Source: Candidatus Symbiopectobacterium sp. 'North America' (GTDB lineage: Bacteria > Pseudomonadota > Gammaproteobacteria > Enterobacterales > Enterobacteriaceae). Taken from it: a stretch of 64,000 nt of DNA. Under the pieces are notes generated by a model. That model was not told the DNA's origin, did not search any database, and saw only the letters and a program-made list of their open reading frames with translations. Within the stretch, counting starts at the first letter, position 1, and the number at the start of each line of letters is the position of its first letter. Position numbers and translations under genes: made by a program. Below are positions 31,480-43,498 of this stretch, one piece after another. The stretch is taken from positions 1-64,000 of the forward strand of contig NZ_PEHF01000081.1 of assembly GCF_015762685.1 (NCBI RefSeq). Reading direction: 5' to 3'.

Positions 31480-32685
31480 ATGACGGTTATCAGCAATACC
31501 GTGATACGCGCTACACTCCGGCGCGATGCATTCACACTCGCACTACATAGCCTCACACTGATAGCCTTTATGGCGGCCTCCAGCGTGCCGACACCGCTCT
31601 ATCGGCTGTATCAGCACGATTGGGGATTTTCCGCGACGCTGCTTACTATTATCTTCGCCGCCTATGCCTTTGCCCTGCTGTGCGCTCTGTTGATCCCAGG
31701 TCGGCTTTCCGACCACGTAGGGCGACGTCCGGTGATTGCTGCGGCGCTACTGCTTAACATTGCCGCCATGTTCTGTTTTCTCTTTGCATCGAATCCTTAT
31801 GGGCTTGTCATTGCGCGCATCATGCAAGGCTTTGCGACCGGACTGGCAACCGCTGCGGTGGGTGCCGCTCTGCTGGATGTGCATCCCGAACGCGGATCGC
31901 TGGTCAATAGCATTGCGCCGCTAACCGGTATGGCCGCTGGTGCGATGTTGAGCTGTGCCCTGCTGGCGTATCAACTGGCACCACTTCACAGCGGCTATCT
32001 GCTGCTGCTCGGCGTATTTGTGCTGCTATTGATCGGTCTGGCGTGTACGGCGGAAACCGGACTGCTCCGCAGCGGCGCCTGGGCCAGCCTGCGTCCCAGC
32101 GTTGCCGTACCACCGCAGGCCAGAACGGCATTTTAGCGTGTGATGCCGGGCAACGTTGCGGTGTGGATGGTGGGCGGTTTCTATCTCTCTCTGATGCCCT
32201 CGTTGCTGGCGCAAAATACGCCGGCGGTTTCCCCCTGGCTAAGTGGAATATCCGTCGCAGCCCTGACGCTAAGCGGTGCCGTGGCGATTCTTCTGGCACG
32301 GCGCACTGCCGCGACACCGACACTGCGCGCGGGCGCACTCTGCCTGATAGTAGGCATGACGCTGATGTTGTTCGCCGTCCATCGCGCCAGCACCGGCTGG
32401 CTGCTGGCGGGGGTATGCATTACCGGGCTGGGGTTTGGCATGGCATTTCTCGGCGCGCTACGCAGCGTACTTCCGTTGGCAAAGCCGCACGAACTAGCAG
32501 GCCTCACTGCCGTGTTCTACATCGAAAGCTATTTGGCAAACAGCGTGCCCGCCATCATCGCAGGCTATCTGACGCAGCATTTTGGGTTGATCGACACCAC
32601 GTATGTATACGGTGGCGTGATCCTTACGCTGGCGACGTTGGCCATCGTGCTAACGTTTATCCCTCGGTTAACCAAAGCGAAATAA
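31480..32685 (+). pseudogene. MFS transporter with nonsense codon
   Basis: About 401 residues of a 12-helix major facilitator: MAASSVPTPLYRLYQHDWGFS, the loop-2 motif GRLSDHVGRRPV, RIMQGFATGLATAAVGAALL. An in-frame TAG at 32134-32136 follows QARTAF, in the central cytoplasmic loop. The second half (VMPGNVAVWMVGGFYLSLMPSLLA to PRLTKAK) then continues in the same frame. It is divergent from the TetR-type gene. Probably a drug or metabolite exporter; the substrate is unknown. Confidence 0.88.
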
Positions 32686-32801
32686 AATTAACAAAATTAT
32701 AATACTAAACAACCTGGTCGCATAAGATATAAAGAATTCGTCTTGCGATTTATCCCTGTAAAGAGAATAGTTATGGTCTACCTCTTTTGCGGAGAATATC
32801 C

Positions 32802-33323
32802 ATGACCACATTATCCATATTCCAACTACAGCACACGGCACAGCCCGCGGAGCAACTGGCCGCCTTTGGCGATATCGCCGAGCTGCTGGCAGGTGCCGGA
32901 ATCCAGCTCGAACGTTGCGAAATTGGCTCGCTGCCCGCAACGGCTGACAGTGATACCCTGCTCAGTCACTTTCAGCAGGATATCGAACGCCTTAAACTGC
33001 AAGAGGGTTACTCCGCCGCCGATGTGATTCGCATTACGCCGGATCACCCCGACAAACAGGCGCTGCGTGAGAAGTTTTTTCAGGAACATACCCACAGCGA
33101 AGATGAGGTCCGCTTTTTTGTCACAGGAAGCGGCACGTTCTTCGTTCCGCTGGGCGACAAGGTGTTTCGTTTAACCTGCGAAGCGGCTGACCTGTTGCGT
33201 GTTCCGGCCAACACCCGCCACTGGTTTGACTGCGGCGCACAGCCGGACTTTACCGCCATCCGTATTTTCACCAATCCAGCAGGGTGGGTGGGTCATTTCA
33301 CCGGTCAGAAAACCTTCTATTAG
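32802..33323 (+). CDS. mtnD: acireductone dioxygenase
   Basis: 173 residues from MTTLSIFQLQHTAQ; five upstream codons are discarded. The metal site of the ARD family is complete: His96-x-His98 and Glu102 (QEHTHSEDEVRFFV) and His140 (ANTRHWFDCG). It catalyses the last oxidative step of methionine salvage (Fe form) or the off-pathway CO-producing reaction (Ni form). No mtnA, B, C or K gene is next to it in this window, so it stands alone here between a broken exporter and ugd. A terminator follows. Confidence 0.93.
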   Translation: MTTLSIFQLQHTAQPAEQLAAFGDIAELLAGAGIQLERCEIGSLPATADSDTLLSHFQQDIERLKLQEGYSAADVIRITPDHPDKQALREKFFQEHTHSEDEVRFFVTGSGTFFVPLGDKVFRLTCEAADLLRVPANTRHWFDCGAQPDFTAIRIFTNPAGWVGHFTGQKTFY

Positions 33324-33379
33324 TCTGCGCCGAGCAACATACACTCACAAAGAATACCTTTCTGCTGGTGAGAAACGTT

Positions 33380-33410
33380 AACGCCACACGACAATCAAGC
33401 GTGGCGTTTT
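33380..33410 (+). terminator. terminator after mtnD
   Basis: Stem aacgccac / gtggcgtt with a 13-base loop and a short T-run, 57 bases after mtnD. Confidence 0.6.
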
Positions 33411-33565
33411 CTGATAGCAACACCCCACCATTTACCTTATTGCTAGCAAAACCCCTTCCGGCGAATCTGAAATGACGCAACGAGCACAGCATTGTTTGGG
33501 CAATGTTTAAAATTCATGCACGTACGCTCTCTATACTGTCCCCGGATTTTTCAGGCGGATTTAAC

Positions 33566-34735
33566 ATGATGAAATGTACTATCGCGGGCACTGGTTACGT
33601 CGGGTTGTCGAACGCCGTGCTATTGGCCCAGCATAATCAGGTAGTTGCTATCGACGTTGTCGAACACAGGGTGGCGCTTTTGAACCAGAACCTGTCGCCG
33701 ATTGTTGATAAAGATATTGACCATTATCTCAAAGAAAAACCGCTCAATCTGGTGGCGACAACGGATAAACAGTTGGCCTATCAGGATGCGGATATCGTGA
33801 TTATCGCCACGCCGACCAACTACGATCCCATCACCAATGCGTTCGATACCCAGTCGATTGAATCCGTGGTGCAGGATGTGTTGTCCATCAATCCCGATGC
33901 GCTTATCGTCATAAAATCAACGGTTCCTGTGGGATACACCCAACAACTGCGGTGCACATTTGCCACGGATAACATTATTTTCTCTCCCGAATTTCTGCGC
34001 GAGGGAAAAGCGCTGCACGACAACCTCTATCCTTCACGCATTGTCATTGGGGAACGCTCGCCGCGCGCAGAACGTTTTGCCGCCTTGCTGCTGCAAGGGG
34101 CAATCAAGAAAACGGTGCCCGTGCTCTACACCGATGCCACAGAAGCGGAGGCCATCAAGCTGTTCGCCAATACCTATCTCGCCATGCGCGTCGCCTATTT
34201 CAACGAACTCGATAGCTATGCACAGATGCATACGTTGGATAGCAGACAGATTATTGAGGGGGTCGGATTAGATCCGCGTATCGGCTCGCATTACAACAAC
34301 CCGTCATTTGGCTATGGAGGCTACTGTTTACCCAAAGACACCAAGCAATTGTTAGCCAATTATGCCAGCGTCCCTAACCGGCTGATTTGTGCCATCGTCG
34401 AGGCGAATCGCACGCGTAAAGATTTCATTGCCGATGATATTCTCAAACAAAATCCCAGCGTGGTAGGCGTTTATCGTCTGGTGATGAAAACGGGCTCCGA
34501 TAACTACCGCGCTTCGGCAATTCAAGGCATCATGAAACGGATCAAAGCCAAAGGTATTGGCGTCGTGGTCTATGAACCGGTGCTGACGGAAGCGACATTT
34601 TTCCGCTCTCCGGTGATAAACGATCTGGCAACATTCAAACACAAGGCTGATTTGATCATCTCAAACCGCATGGCGCCGGAGTTGGAGGATGTCGCAGATA
34701 AAGTCTATACCCGCGACCTGTTTGGTTTGGATTAA
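33566..34735 (+). CDS. ugd: UDP-glucose 6-dehydrogenase
   Basis: 389 residues from [24 protein letters not shown]; the second Met gives 388, the E. coli length. NAD-binding [31 protein letters not shown], the catalytic Cys in [17 protein letters not shown] and the C-terminal [11 protein letters not shown] are conserved. It oxidises UDP-glucose to UDP-glucuronate for capsule or lipid A modification. A ggcgga ribosome site lies six bases before the first ATG. It is alone rather than in an exopolysaccharide operon in this window. Intact. Confidence 0.95.
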   Translation: MMKCTIAGTGYVGLSNAVLLAQHNQVVAIDVVEHRVALLNQNLSPIVDKDIDHYLKEKPLNLVATTDKQLAYQDADIVIIATPTNYDPITNAFDTQSIESVVQDVLSINPDALIVIKSTVPVGYTQQLRCTFATDNIIFSPEFLREGKALHDNLYPSRIVIGERSPRAERFAALLLQGAIKKTVPVLYTDATEAEAIKLFANTYLAMRVAYFNELDSYAQMHTLDSRQIIEGVGLDPRIGSHYNNPSFGYGGYCLPKDTKQLLANYASVPNRLICAIVEANRTRKDFIADDILKQNPSVVGVYRLVMKTGSDNYRASAIQGIMKRIKAKGIGVVVYEPVLTEATFFRSPVINDLATFKHKADLIISNRMAPELEDVADKVYTRDLFGLD

Positions 34736-36099
34736 ATCGGTTGACCGGCCTGCTGCACACGGCGGTGACGCGCATAATACCGGCCCCACAGCAGGCCCAG
34801 CGTCGCCGCAATCAGCGAGCCCAATAGCACCCCTAGCTTGGCCGCGCCCAGCAGTTGCGGATCGTCGAAGGCCAACATGGCGATAAAGATCGACATTGTA
34901 AAACCGATACCGGCGAGCAGCCCAATTAAAAACACACCGCGGCAGGACACCTCTGGCGGTAGCTGGCACCCACCAAAGCGTACCATTAGCCAGCTAACAC
35001 CGACTACGCCCAGCAACTTACCGGCGACCAGTGCCAGCGTAACACCTATCATCACGCCGAGTGGTCCTGCGCCCGACAAATCAATGCCATTCACGCTTAC
35101 CCCCGCGTTCGCCAGAGCAAACAACGGCATCACGCCATACGCCACCCAGGGGTGCAGCGCCATCTGCACGCGAGTGACAGGCGGCAGCACTTCACGCTGA
35201 GCACGGCGTAACTGCTTAAGCGGTGCAGCCAACTGCTCCGCAGCCTGTGTATCCTGCTTGTGCATCAGATCGCGCACAATGTGAGAAAGGCGCTCCAATG
35301 GGAGCTCCTTCATCACCCGCACGGAGGCCACGGGGGTAATCAGCCCCAAGACAACACCCGCTAATGTCGGATGCGCTCCCGTGAGCAGAAAACCCAACCA
35401 CACGATGATACCGGGAATGACATAGGCCCAGGCCGACCCGATACCAATCTTCTGTAGTCCAAACACCATCAACACTCCCACCAGCACGGGGATCAAGCCG
35501 TTGTACTCAAGCCCACCGGAGTAGAAGAACGCGATGATCAAGACAGCGATAATGTCATCGATAATGGCTAACGCCAGCAAAAACACCCGTACATTGCCGG
35601 GAATGCCTTTGCCCAACAGCGCCAGCACCCCCACGGCAAACGCGATATCTGTTGCCGTCGGCACCGCCCAGCCTTGTTGCTGCAACGGAGCGCTGTTCAC
35701 GCTCAGATAAATCAACGCGGGTACTATCACGCCGCACACAGCGGCAGCGATCGGCAGTGCCGCTTGCCGCAGGCTGCTCAGCGCACCTTCGTGAATTTCA
35801 CGACGGATCTCCATACCGACCACTAAGAAGAACAGTGTCATAAAGGCGTCGTTGATCCAGAAATGCAATGAATGCTCGATTTCTGTATCGCCAATGCTAA
35901 AAGAGAGCGGTAGATGCCACAGCGCATGGTAGCTTTCCGCCCACGGCGAATTGGCCCAAACTAATGCCGCAGCAGCAGCCACAAGCAGCACAATGCCGCT
36001 TACCGCTTCAATATGGAGAAAACGTTCAAGGGTGGCGAAAGCGCATTCCGCCAAACGCTGAGCACGAGGAATGACCTGCGGGGACAGGTGTCGATTCAT
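34732..36099 (-). CDS. nhaA: Na+/H+ antiporter NhaA
   Basis: 455 residues from [32 protein letters not shown]; longer than E. coli NhaA (388) because of an extended N-terminus and a cytoplasmic insert around [28 protein letters not shown]. Key elements are [17 protein letters not shown], the paired acidic residues in [19 protein letters not shown] (the Asp163/164 pair of E. coli), [11 protein letters not shown] and [15 protein letters not shown]. It exchanges Na+ for H+ across the inner membrane. It overlaps the ugd 3' end by four bases on the opposite strand. Intact. Confidence 0.93.
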   Translation of the reverse strand: MNRHLSPQVIPRAQRLAECAFATLERFLHIEAVSGIVLLVAAAAALVWANSPWAESYHALWHLPLSFSIGDTEIEHSLHFWINDAFMTLFFLVVGMEIRREIHEGALSSLRQAALPIAAAVCGVIVPALIYLSVNSAPLQQQGWAVPTATDIAFAVGVLALLGKGIPGNVRVFLLALAIIDDIIAVLIIAFFYSGGLEYNGLIPVLVGVLMVFGLQKIGIGSAWAYVIPGIIVWLGFLLTGAHPTLAGVVLGLITPVASVRVMKELPLERLSHIVRDLMHKQDTQAAEQLAAPLKQLRRAQREVLPPVTRVQMALHPWVAYGVMPLFALANAGVSVNGIDLSGAGPLGVMIGVTLALVAGKLLGVVGVSWLMVRFGGCQLPPEVSCRGVFLIGLLAGIGFTMSIFIAMLAFDDPQLLGAAKLGVLLGSLIAATLGLLWGRYYARHRRVQQAGQPI

Positions 36100-36235
36100 G
36101 GTTGTTATCACTCCGCGTGGCGGCCCGACCAACGCACAAACCTGTCTCACCACAACATGTGGCTAACACCCACCACCTTTTTACCGACAATGTTGGATGA
36201 GTTCAAGTATTTTAAATTGATTTACAAACTATTTA

Positions 36236-38989
36236 TTAAGAAGATTCCACTATTTCTGGCACTGGCACTGGCACTGGCACTGGCACTGGCACTGGCACTG
36301 GCACTGGCACTGGCACTGGCACTGGCACTGGCACTGGCACTGGCGGCAGAGGGAGCTGTACCGTAAAACAGGTTCCCCCTTCTGGCCGATTGGCAGCACT
36401 GATCTCCCCGTGGTGAAGCATCACGATCGCACGACAAATCGCTAATCCCATCCCGATACCCGGAATGGAGGACTCCTCATTACCCCGGGTGAATTTCTCA
36501 AAAATATGCTGTTCGCTGCCCGAGGAGATCTCGGGGCCATCGTCCCATACCTCGATCCTGATTTTCCCCGACAAAGCGCGTGCCCGAATGCCTATCGCCC
36601 GCGCTCTGTCCGCATATTTCAATGCGTTTTCCAGCAAGTTCGCGAATACACGTTCCAGCAGCGCGCCATCGGCCTGAAGCAGCACCATCTCCTGCGGTAG
36701 ATCCAATTGCACCGCTTCGGCGGGCAGAAGCTGCCTCGAGGGATTTCAGCGCGCCGCCAATCACCTCATCCAGCGCGACCCAGTCGGTTTGCAGGCGGAA
36801 GCCTTCCCCTTCAATACGTGCCATATCCAGCATGTTGTTCACCAGGCGAATGGTACTCAACGTTTGCAGGCGAAGGGCACCGGCTTGCGGCGCGTGCGGC
36901 GATCCTTCCGTGGAAAGATCGAGCAGCAGGATCTCCGCCTGACCAAACAGCACCGTCAGCGGTGTACGCAGATCGTGAGACAGCGCAGCCAGCAAGGAAT
37001 TGCGCAGCTCTTCCTGCTCCGCCACCAGACGTGACTGCTGCTCACTCCGCGTCAGTGCCAGATGCAGCAACGCACCAGAAATCAGAATTACAAACGTCTC
37101 CAGCAACCGCTGCTGTTCGGGTATCAGCAGGTGGTGCAGGTTGCTTGGCTCAATAATCAGCAACCCTAACGTGTCCTCAGAAGAGATTAATGGCAGCACT
37201 TTATAAGGCACGCCGGGCAGCGTATCCGTTCCTGCACCCGCCACATGCCCTTTCTCAAAGCTCCATTTGACGATGGCGGGATCGGGAATGGTATGCAGCA
37301 AACGCTCGGCTGGCGCGATCAGTTTTCCCTGCACGTCTGGCAGCCAGATTTCACAGCGGGCAAACAGTGCGCTGCCCATCACCCGCTGGCAAATCGGCGC
37401 AATATTATTCGGAGCCCGCACCCGGCTCAGCCCGTCGGCCATTTCGTACAGGTAACGCGCGCGCTGCTCCCTATGTCGGGCAACCCGCGCCTGATAGCGT
37501 ACCCCCGCCGTCAGGTTGCCGGTGATCGCGCCCACGGTCAGCATCACCGCAAAGGTCACCAGATACTGCGCATCGCTGACGGCAAAAGTGCCTTCCGGCG
37601 CGACAAAAACAGATCGAACGCCACGATATTGAGTATTGCCGCCACCACCGAGGGCAAACGGCCAAAACCAATGGCAATCAGCACCACGCCCAATAAATAA
37701 ACCATGACCAGATTGATCGGCGAAAAGTCGGGTAAAATCAATTTGCTCACCAGCGTAATCAACGCGCACAGCGCGGTTGCCGCCAGACAGCCGCGCGCTT
37801 TCTGGCGCAACTTATCCGGGCTAAGGTGTGTGTCTATGCGCGGTGCCGCATGCACGTCAGGCACATCATCCAAAGCTACGATCATCAAGTCGAGATCCGG
37901 CCCAAGACGGCTTAGCCGCCGCGCAAAGCTATTTGGCAACGCCCAACGCCGCTGCGGCGGCCTTCCCACAATGATCTTGCCGAGGTTATGCTCACGCGCG
38001 TAGCGCAGTACCGCTTTCGCTTCATCGGGCTCCGACAAGGTGGCGGTAACAGAACCCAGTTTCTGTGCCAGTTGCAAGGTGCGCAGAATTCCACGCCGAC
38101 GCGCTTCGCCCTGCCGATGCAGCGTGGGCGTCTCCACCGTTACTGCATGCCATTCGCTACCGAGTTTGGCGGCCAGGCGGGCGGCAATGCGCACCAGCTT
38201 TTCACTGCCAGTGTTAGCGCCAATGCATAGCAGGATCGCATCGCGGGTGTGCCAGACACGTTCCTCTCGCCCGCTGGCATCACGCCAGGCGCGCATCTGA
38301 TCGTCAACGCGATCCGCCGTGCGGCGCAGCGCCAGCTCCCGCAGCGCAAACAGATTACCCTTACGAAAAAAGTTCTCGATGGCGCGCTCTGCACGGTCGC
38401 CCACATACACCTTGCCTTCTTTCAACCGTTGCCGCAGGTCGTCCGGCGGCAAATCCACCAACACCACTTCGGTAGCCGAGTCAAAAAAAGGATCGGGGAC
38501 GTTTTACTGCACCCTAATCCCCGTGACGCCGCTGACCACATCATTGAGGCTTTCCAGATGCTGCACGTTCATTGTGGTCAGCACATCAATGCCAGCATCC
38601 AACAGTTCATCGATGTCTTGCCAGCGTTTGGGATGACGCGAACCCGGTGCGTTGGAATGCGGCAGCTCATCCATCAGAATCACGGCAGGACGCCGCGCCA
38701 GAGCGGCATCCAGATCGAACTCCAGATGACGATGTCGTCCCGTTGCACGTCGGGCAAGGGTTTCCAACCCTTCCAGCAGCGCAGCGGTCTCCTGTCGGCC
38801 ATGGGTTTCCACCACGCCCACCAGCACATCCAACCCCTGCGTACGCAATCGTCGTGCCTCTTGCAGCATGGCCCAGGTTTTCCCGACACCCGCGCAGGCA
38901 CCAAAGTAGATTTTCAGTTTGCCGCACCCTTCGCGGTCAGACTGAGCCAGCAGCACATCCGGATCGGGACGCAGGGGTTCTTCCGTCAT
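36236..38989 (-). pseudogene. kdpD: sensor kinase KdpD, three lesions, with Pro-Val tail
   Basis: The full order of KdpD is readable: MTEEPLRPDPDVLL, Walker A-like GACAGVGKTWAML, USP domain, four membrane helices, GAF-like region, H-box LLAALSHDLRTPLTVLFGQ, N-box LLENALKYA and G-box IPGIGMGLAICRA. It is broken by TAA at 38506-38504 (GIRVQ-stop, where E. coli has Glu), by a one-base loss in a T5 run (37605-37609 on the plus strand), and by a one-base shift near 36725. The C-terminus has been replaced by a Pro-Val run encoded by a hexanucleotide repeat. The response-regulator gene kdpE, which normally overlaps the kdpD end, is absent. Confidence 0.93.
36256..36344. repeat. hexanucleotide microsatellite (ctggca)n
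   Basis: 89 bases made of 14 full copies of ctggca plus a partial copy, with no interruption. In the kdpD frame it encodes alternating Pro and Val. It sits where the kdpD end and kdpE should join. Confidence 0.97.
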
Positions 38990-39032
38990 CACAATACCTT
39001 TCAAGTCATCCTCTGTTCAGGATAGCGAAGCC

Positions 39033-39608
39033 TCACGGTTTCGGCACGGCATCCATCGCCATGTTTAACGCCAGTACATTAACCACCGGCTCTACGATAA
39101 AGGGCAACAGCGGACGTCGCGTGTTCTCCAGCACCAGTTGGCGCAACGTTGCTTCTGGCAAATGGCGCGCTTGTGCCACACGCGGAATTTGCCACGCCGC
39201 CGCAGCCGGAGAAATGTGCGGATCCAATCCGCTGGCGGAGGCCGTCACCAGTTCCACCGGGACGAAAGCATTGGCCTGAGGATTCGCCTTACGCCATTCG
39301 GCAACGCGCTGCGTTATGGCTTCATCCAATGCCGGATTGCTGGGTGCCAGGTTACTGCCAGAAGAGGCCAACGCATTATAGGGTGAGTCAGTCGTTGCCG
39401 AGGGCCGCCCCTGAAAATAATCCGGGCGGGTAAAAGACTGACCGATCAGGGCCGAACCGCGCACCTTGCCTTCCGGCATCACCAGCGAGCCGTTAGCTTG
39501 CACGGGAAACCACCACTGTGCCAACCCGGTTGTCAGCAATGGATAGCCCGTCCCAACAACCAGTGTCAGCAGGATAAAAAGTGAAATTGCAGGACGTAAC
39601 AGGTTCAT
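39033..39608 (-). CDS. kdpC: K+-transporting ATPase subunit KdpC
   Basis: 191 residues from [31 protein letters not shown] (E. coli 190); seven upstream codons are ignored. One N-terminal membrane helix is followed by [35 protein letters not shown] and [17 protein letters not shown]. It is the assembly subunit of the KdpFABC high-affinity K+ pump. It starts 11 bases after the ancestral kdpB stop, with aaggag as ribosome site. Its frame is intact although kdpB and kdpD are damaged. Confidence 0.95.
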   Translation of the reverse strand: MNLLRPAISLFILLTLVVGTGYPLLTTGLAQWWFPVQANGSLVMPEGKVRGSALIGQSFTRPDYFQGRPSATTDSPYNALASSGSNLAPSNPALDEAITQRVAEWRKANPQANAFVPVELVTASASGLDPHISPAAAAWQIPRVAQARHLPEATLRQLVLENTRRPLLPFIVEPVVNVLALNMAMDAVPKP

Positions 39609-39619
39609 TGATATTCTCC

Positions 39620-41664
39620 TTAAACCCAACCCAACGTGGTCAGTATCAGGTCAATCGCTTTGATGCCAATAAAAGGCACTACCAGTCCCCCACACTATAA
39701 ATCCATAGGTTGCGGCGCAACAGCGCGGCCGCTGGCATCGGGCGGTAGCTAACCCCTTTCAATGCCAGTGGAATCAGCAGTACGATAATCAAGGCATTAA
39801 AAATCACGGCTGACAAAATGGCCGAGGCTGGCGAATGCAGCCCCATCACGTTAAGGGCATTCAGTGGTGGATAGGTCACCGCAAAGGCTGTGGGGATAAT
39901 GGCAAAATATTTAGCGACATCGTTGGCGATACTGAACGAGGTTAACGAGCCACGCGTCATCAGCATCTGCTTACCAATATGCACCACTTCAAGCAGCTTG
40001 GTCGGATTGGAGTCCAGATCCACCATGTTGGCCGCCTCTTTCGCCGCTTGCGTACCGGAATTCATCGCCACCGCGACATCCGCCTGCGCTAGCGCGGGGG
40101 CGTCGTTGGTGCCATCCTCTGTCATCGCCACCATGCGTCCTTCTGCCTGATATTGACGAATCAGCTCCAGATTGGCTTCGGGTGTGGCCTCCGATAAAAA
40201 GTCATCGACACCCGCTTCAGCAGCGATGGCGGCAGCGGTCAGTGGGTTATCGCCCGTGACTATCACCGTCTTGATCCCCATGCGGCGCAGTTCAGCAAAG
40301 CGTTCTTTAATACCGCCTTTGACGATATCCTTGAGCGCCACCACGCCCATGACAGTATTATCTTCCGCCACCACCAGCGGTGTGCCACCTTTGCGCGCCA
40401 CCGATTCCACCAGGGCTACCACATCCGCAGGGAAGCGCCCGCCATTGCTTTCAACGTGCCGACGAATCGCGTCCGCCGCGCCTTTACGTAACATTTTTTG
40501 CCCGACATTGACGCCACTCATGCGCGTTTGCGCCGAAAAGGGGATAAAGGTGGCGTTCAGACTCTGCAAATCACGCTCGCGTAGATTGAATTTTTGCTTA
40601 GCCAACACCACGATACTGCGCCCTTCCGGCGTTTCATCGGCCAGTGAGGCCAACTGCGCAGCGTTTGCCAACGCGGATTCACTGATGCCGCTGGCAGGCA
40701 GGAAAGCGCTGGCCTGGCGGTTACCCATCGTGATGGTGCCGGTTTTATCCAGCAACAGCACATCCACATCGCTAGCAGCTTCCACCGCGCGTCCACTGGT
40801 GGCGATCACATTCGCTCCCAGCATACGACTCATGCCCGCAATGCCAATCGCCGAGAGCAATGCGCCAATGGTGGTAGGGATCAAACAGACCAACAGTGCC
40901 ACCAACACCGTAATGCTGACAGGTGTACCGCCCCAGGCAGAAAACGGATACAGCGTCGCCGTCGCCAACAGAAACACAATCGTGAGTGAAATCAGCAAAA
41001 TGGTTAGTGCCACTTCATTCGGCGTTTTACGCCGTTTGGCCCCTTCCACCATGCGATCCAGAAAGGTTTCACCGGGATTGACGCTGCACTGAATCACCAG
41101 CCAGTCAGAGAGAATGCGCGTGCCCCCGGTGACTGAGGCGAAATCGCCGCCGGCCTCGCGAATCAGTGGTGCAGACTCACCGGTAATCGCGCTTTCATCC
41201 ACGGGAGCGCCCCCGGCCAGCACTTCGCCGTCACACGGGATAATGTCGCCTGCATCCACCCGCACATAATCGCCTTTGCGCAGGCTGTCTGCGGCAACCT
41301 TCTGCTGGGCGAACTCCGGCTCAGGACCAGAGAGTTTTTTCGCCCAATTGGTGCGCGTAATGCCTTTTAAACTCTCGGCCTGCGCCTTACTGCGCCCTTC
41401 GGCCAGCGCTTCGGCAACATTAGCAAACAGTACAGTGAACCACAGCCACAGCCACAGGCTAATGGCCGCCGTGAAACCCAGTTGTCCCTCATTCCACCCC
41501 AACGCCATGCCCACGGCCTGCAACGTGGTGAGAATGCTGCCCAGATACACCACAAACATCACCGGGTTACGGTATTGCACGCGGGGACTAAGCTTGGTCA
41601 ATGATTCAGCTAGCGCAGCACGCCACAGTGTGCCGCGTTGTGAAGACGCGATTTGATGTGTCAT
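39620..41664 (-). pseudogene. kdpB: K+-transporting ATPase catalytic subunit KdpB, eroded
   Basis: A P-type ATPase of ~680 residues. The phosphorylation motif [23 protein letters not shown] and membrane helices are present. Four defects show. FLDRMIAMVEGA of E. coli reads FLDRMVEGA (9-base deletion). The conserved Lys in EATPEAKL is Asn (EATPEANL). The P-domain motif TGDGTND reads TEDGTND (Gly to Glu, ggg to gag). A G-run of five (39687-39691, six expected) shifts the frame at WIYSVG, so the current frame ends at 39679, while the true tail [15 protein letters not shown] to TLGWV sits in the next frame up to 39620. Confidence 0.92.
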
Positions 41665-41679
41665 AGAATTCTCCGGCGA

Positions 41680-43365
41680 TTAGCGCGCCAGCAACTGCAA
41701 ATGTTCGATAACAGGCCCCAGCGCCAGCGCAGGGATAAACGTCAGTGCACCAATCAGCAACACGGTGCCGATAATCAGCGCGACAAACAGTGCGCCGTGC
41801 GTCGGCAACCTGCCGGGGCTGGCAGGCTGGATCTTGCGCGTCGCCAGTGAACCGGCAATGGCCAACAGCGGGATAAAGGGCGCAAAGCGTCCAATCAACA
41901 TCGCAACGCCTAGTAGCAGGTTCCAGAACGGCGTATTGGCAGAGAGCCCAGCAAACGCGCTGCCGTTGTTGTTGGCCGCAGAAGAGAGCGCATAGAGCAC
42001 TTCGCTAAAACCGTGCGGTCCCGGGTTGAAAATTCCGGCGCACCCAGCATCGGTCATCATCGCCAGCGCCGTACCCAACAGCACCAGTGACGGGGTGATC
42101 AGGATATAAATCGCCGCCATCTTCATTTCCGGTACACCGATTTTCTCTCCCAGATATTCCGGCGTGCGGCCAATCATCAACCCGGCAATAAACACCGCCA
42201 GCAGCACGTTCATCAACATGCCGTACAGCCCCGAGCCAACACCGCCAAACACTACTTCGCCCAGTTGCATCAACCACAGCGGAATCATTCCCCCCAGCGC
42301 GGTAAAGGTGTCATGCATAGCGTTGACCGCTCCGCACGATGCCGCCGTGGTGATCACGGCAAACAGGCTGGAATTGAGAATACCGAAGCGGCTCTCCTTC
42401 CCTTCCCAGTTCATCGCGCTGTCCGCGCCAAGCAGCGTCAAATTCAGGTTACCTTTCACTTCCGCCATCATGACCAACACCGCCGCCACCACAAACATCA
42501 ACGTCATGGCCCACAACAGGGTTCGTCCCTGCGCCCGGTTGCGCACCGTTTCGCCAAAGGTGAAACACAGCGCGGCTGGAATCAGGAAAATCGCCAGCAT
42601 CTGCACAAAATTGGTTAACGCGGTGGGGTTTTCGAACGGGTGAGCTGAATTGGCATTGAAAAAGCCGCCACCGTTGGTGCCGAGCATTTTGATCGCTTCC
42701 TGAGACGCCACTGGCCCCATTGGTAGCGTCTGCTGTGCGCCTTCAAGCGTGGTGAGCGTCAGGTAGGGGTTAACATTCTGAATCACCCCCTGACTGACCA
42801 GAAACAGCGCCATCAGCAGCGACAGCGGCAACAGCACAAATAGCGTGATGCGCGTCAGATCGCGCCAGGCATTGCCGAGTGCGTCGGTACTCTGACGGGA
42901 AAAGCCACGCATCAACGCAAACAGTACCGCAATCCCGGTAGCTGTCGATAAGAAATTCTGTACCGCAAGCCCCACCATCTGGCTGAAATAGCTCAGGGTG
43001 GATTCCCCGGCGTAGGATTGCCAGTTGGTGTTACTGACAAAACTGATGGCGGTGTTCAGCGCCAAATGCCAGGACAAACCGGGCAACTGCTGCGGGTTAT
43101 AGGGCAAGCTCCCCTGCACCATCAACACTACCATCAGAAAGCACAACCCAAGGGCGTTAAACAGCAAAATGGCGCACAGATACTGACGCCAGTTCATCTC
43201 GCTGTCTGACACGCCGCACACACGCCAAATCCCCTGTTCGAACGCCGCCACGCCGGGTAAAGCGCGATCGAGTACTATCCCCGTCATCAACCGCCCCAAC
43301 GGTTGGGTCAGCACCAATAATACGGCCAGAAAACTGGCCAAAAGTAAAAACGCATTGGCCGCCAT
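41680..43365 (-). CDS. kdpA: K+-transporting ATPase channel subunit KdpA
   Basis: 561 residues from [25 protein letters not shown] (E. coli 557); 71 upstream in-frame codons are rejected because kdpF lies there. The four K+-filter-like loops are recognisable ([59 protein letters not shown]). It is the superfamily-of-K-transporters subunit of KdpFABC. The frame is intact. One change near a conserved site is TDAGCAG for TDAGRSA of E. coli. Without a working KdpB it would be non-functional. Confidence 0.93.
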   Translation of the reverse strand: MAANAFLLLASFLAVLLVLTQPLGRLMTGIVLDRALPGVAAFEQGIWRVCGVSDSEMNWRQYLCAILLFNALGLCFLMVVLMVQGSLPYNPQQLPGLSWHLALNTAISFVSNTNWQSYAGESTLSYFSQMVGLAVQNFLSTATGIAVLFALMRGFSRQSTDALGNAWRDLTRITLFVLLPLSLLMALFLVSQGVIQNVNPYLTLTTLEGAQQTLPMGPVASQEAIKMLGTNGGGFFNANSAHPFENPTALTNFVQMLAIFLIPAALCFTFGETVRNRAQGRTLLWAMTLMFVVAAVLVMMAEVKGNLNLTLLGADSAMNWEGKESRFGILNSSLFAVITTAASCGAVNAMHDTFTALGGMIPLWLMQLGEVVFGGVGSGLYGMLMNVLLAVFIAGLMIGRTPEYLGEKIGVPEMKMAAIYILITPSLVLLGTALAMMTDAGCAGIFNPGPHGFSEVLYALSSAANNNGSAFAGLSANTPFWNLLLGVAMLIGRFAPFIPLLAIAGSLATRKIQPASPGRLPTHGALFVALIIGTVLLIGALTFIPALALGPVIEHLQLLAR

Positions 43366-43454
43366 CAGAATTCCTCCGCCCGAAACAGGGCGTAAAACAG
43401 ATAGCCCAGTAACAGAAATACCAGCACGATGCCTGTCATCAGTCCCACATTCAC
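43365..43454 (-). CDS. kdpF: KdpF small membrane subunit
   Basis: A 29-codon peptide with GTG start: V(M)[28 protein letters not shown]. It is one membrane helix, the same length as E. coli KdpF (29 aa). Its stop overlaps the kdpA ATG. A gggg-aga ribosome site lies upstream. It stabilises the Kdp complex. Confidence 0.9.
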   Translation of the reverse strand: MNVGLMTGIVLVFLLLGYLFYALFRAEEF

Positions 43455-43498
43455 GGTTTATCTCCCCGCGTTTATTGAATGTGGCTCGAGTGTAAGAA

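Noticed and set aside
36013-36366. Plus-strand ORF ending in a long Ala-Leu repeat
   Set aside because: The repeat is just the ctggca microsatellite read on the other strand; the true coding frame is kdpD.
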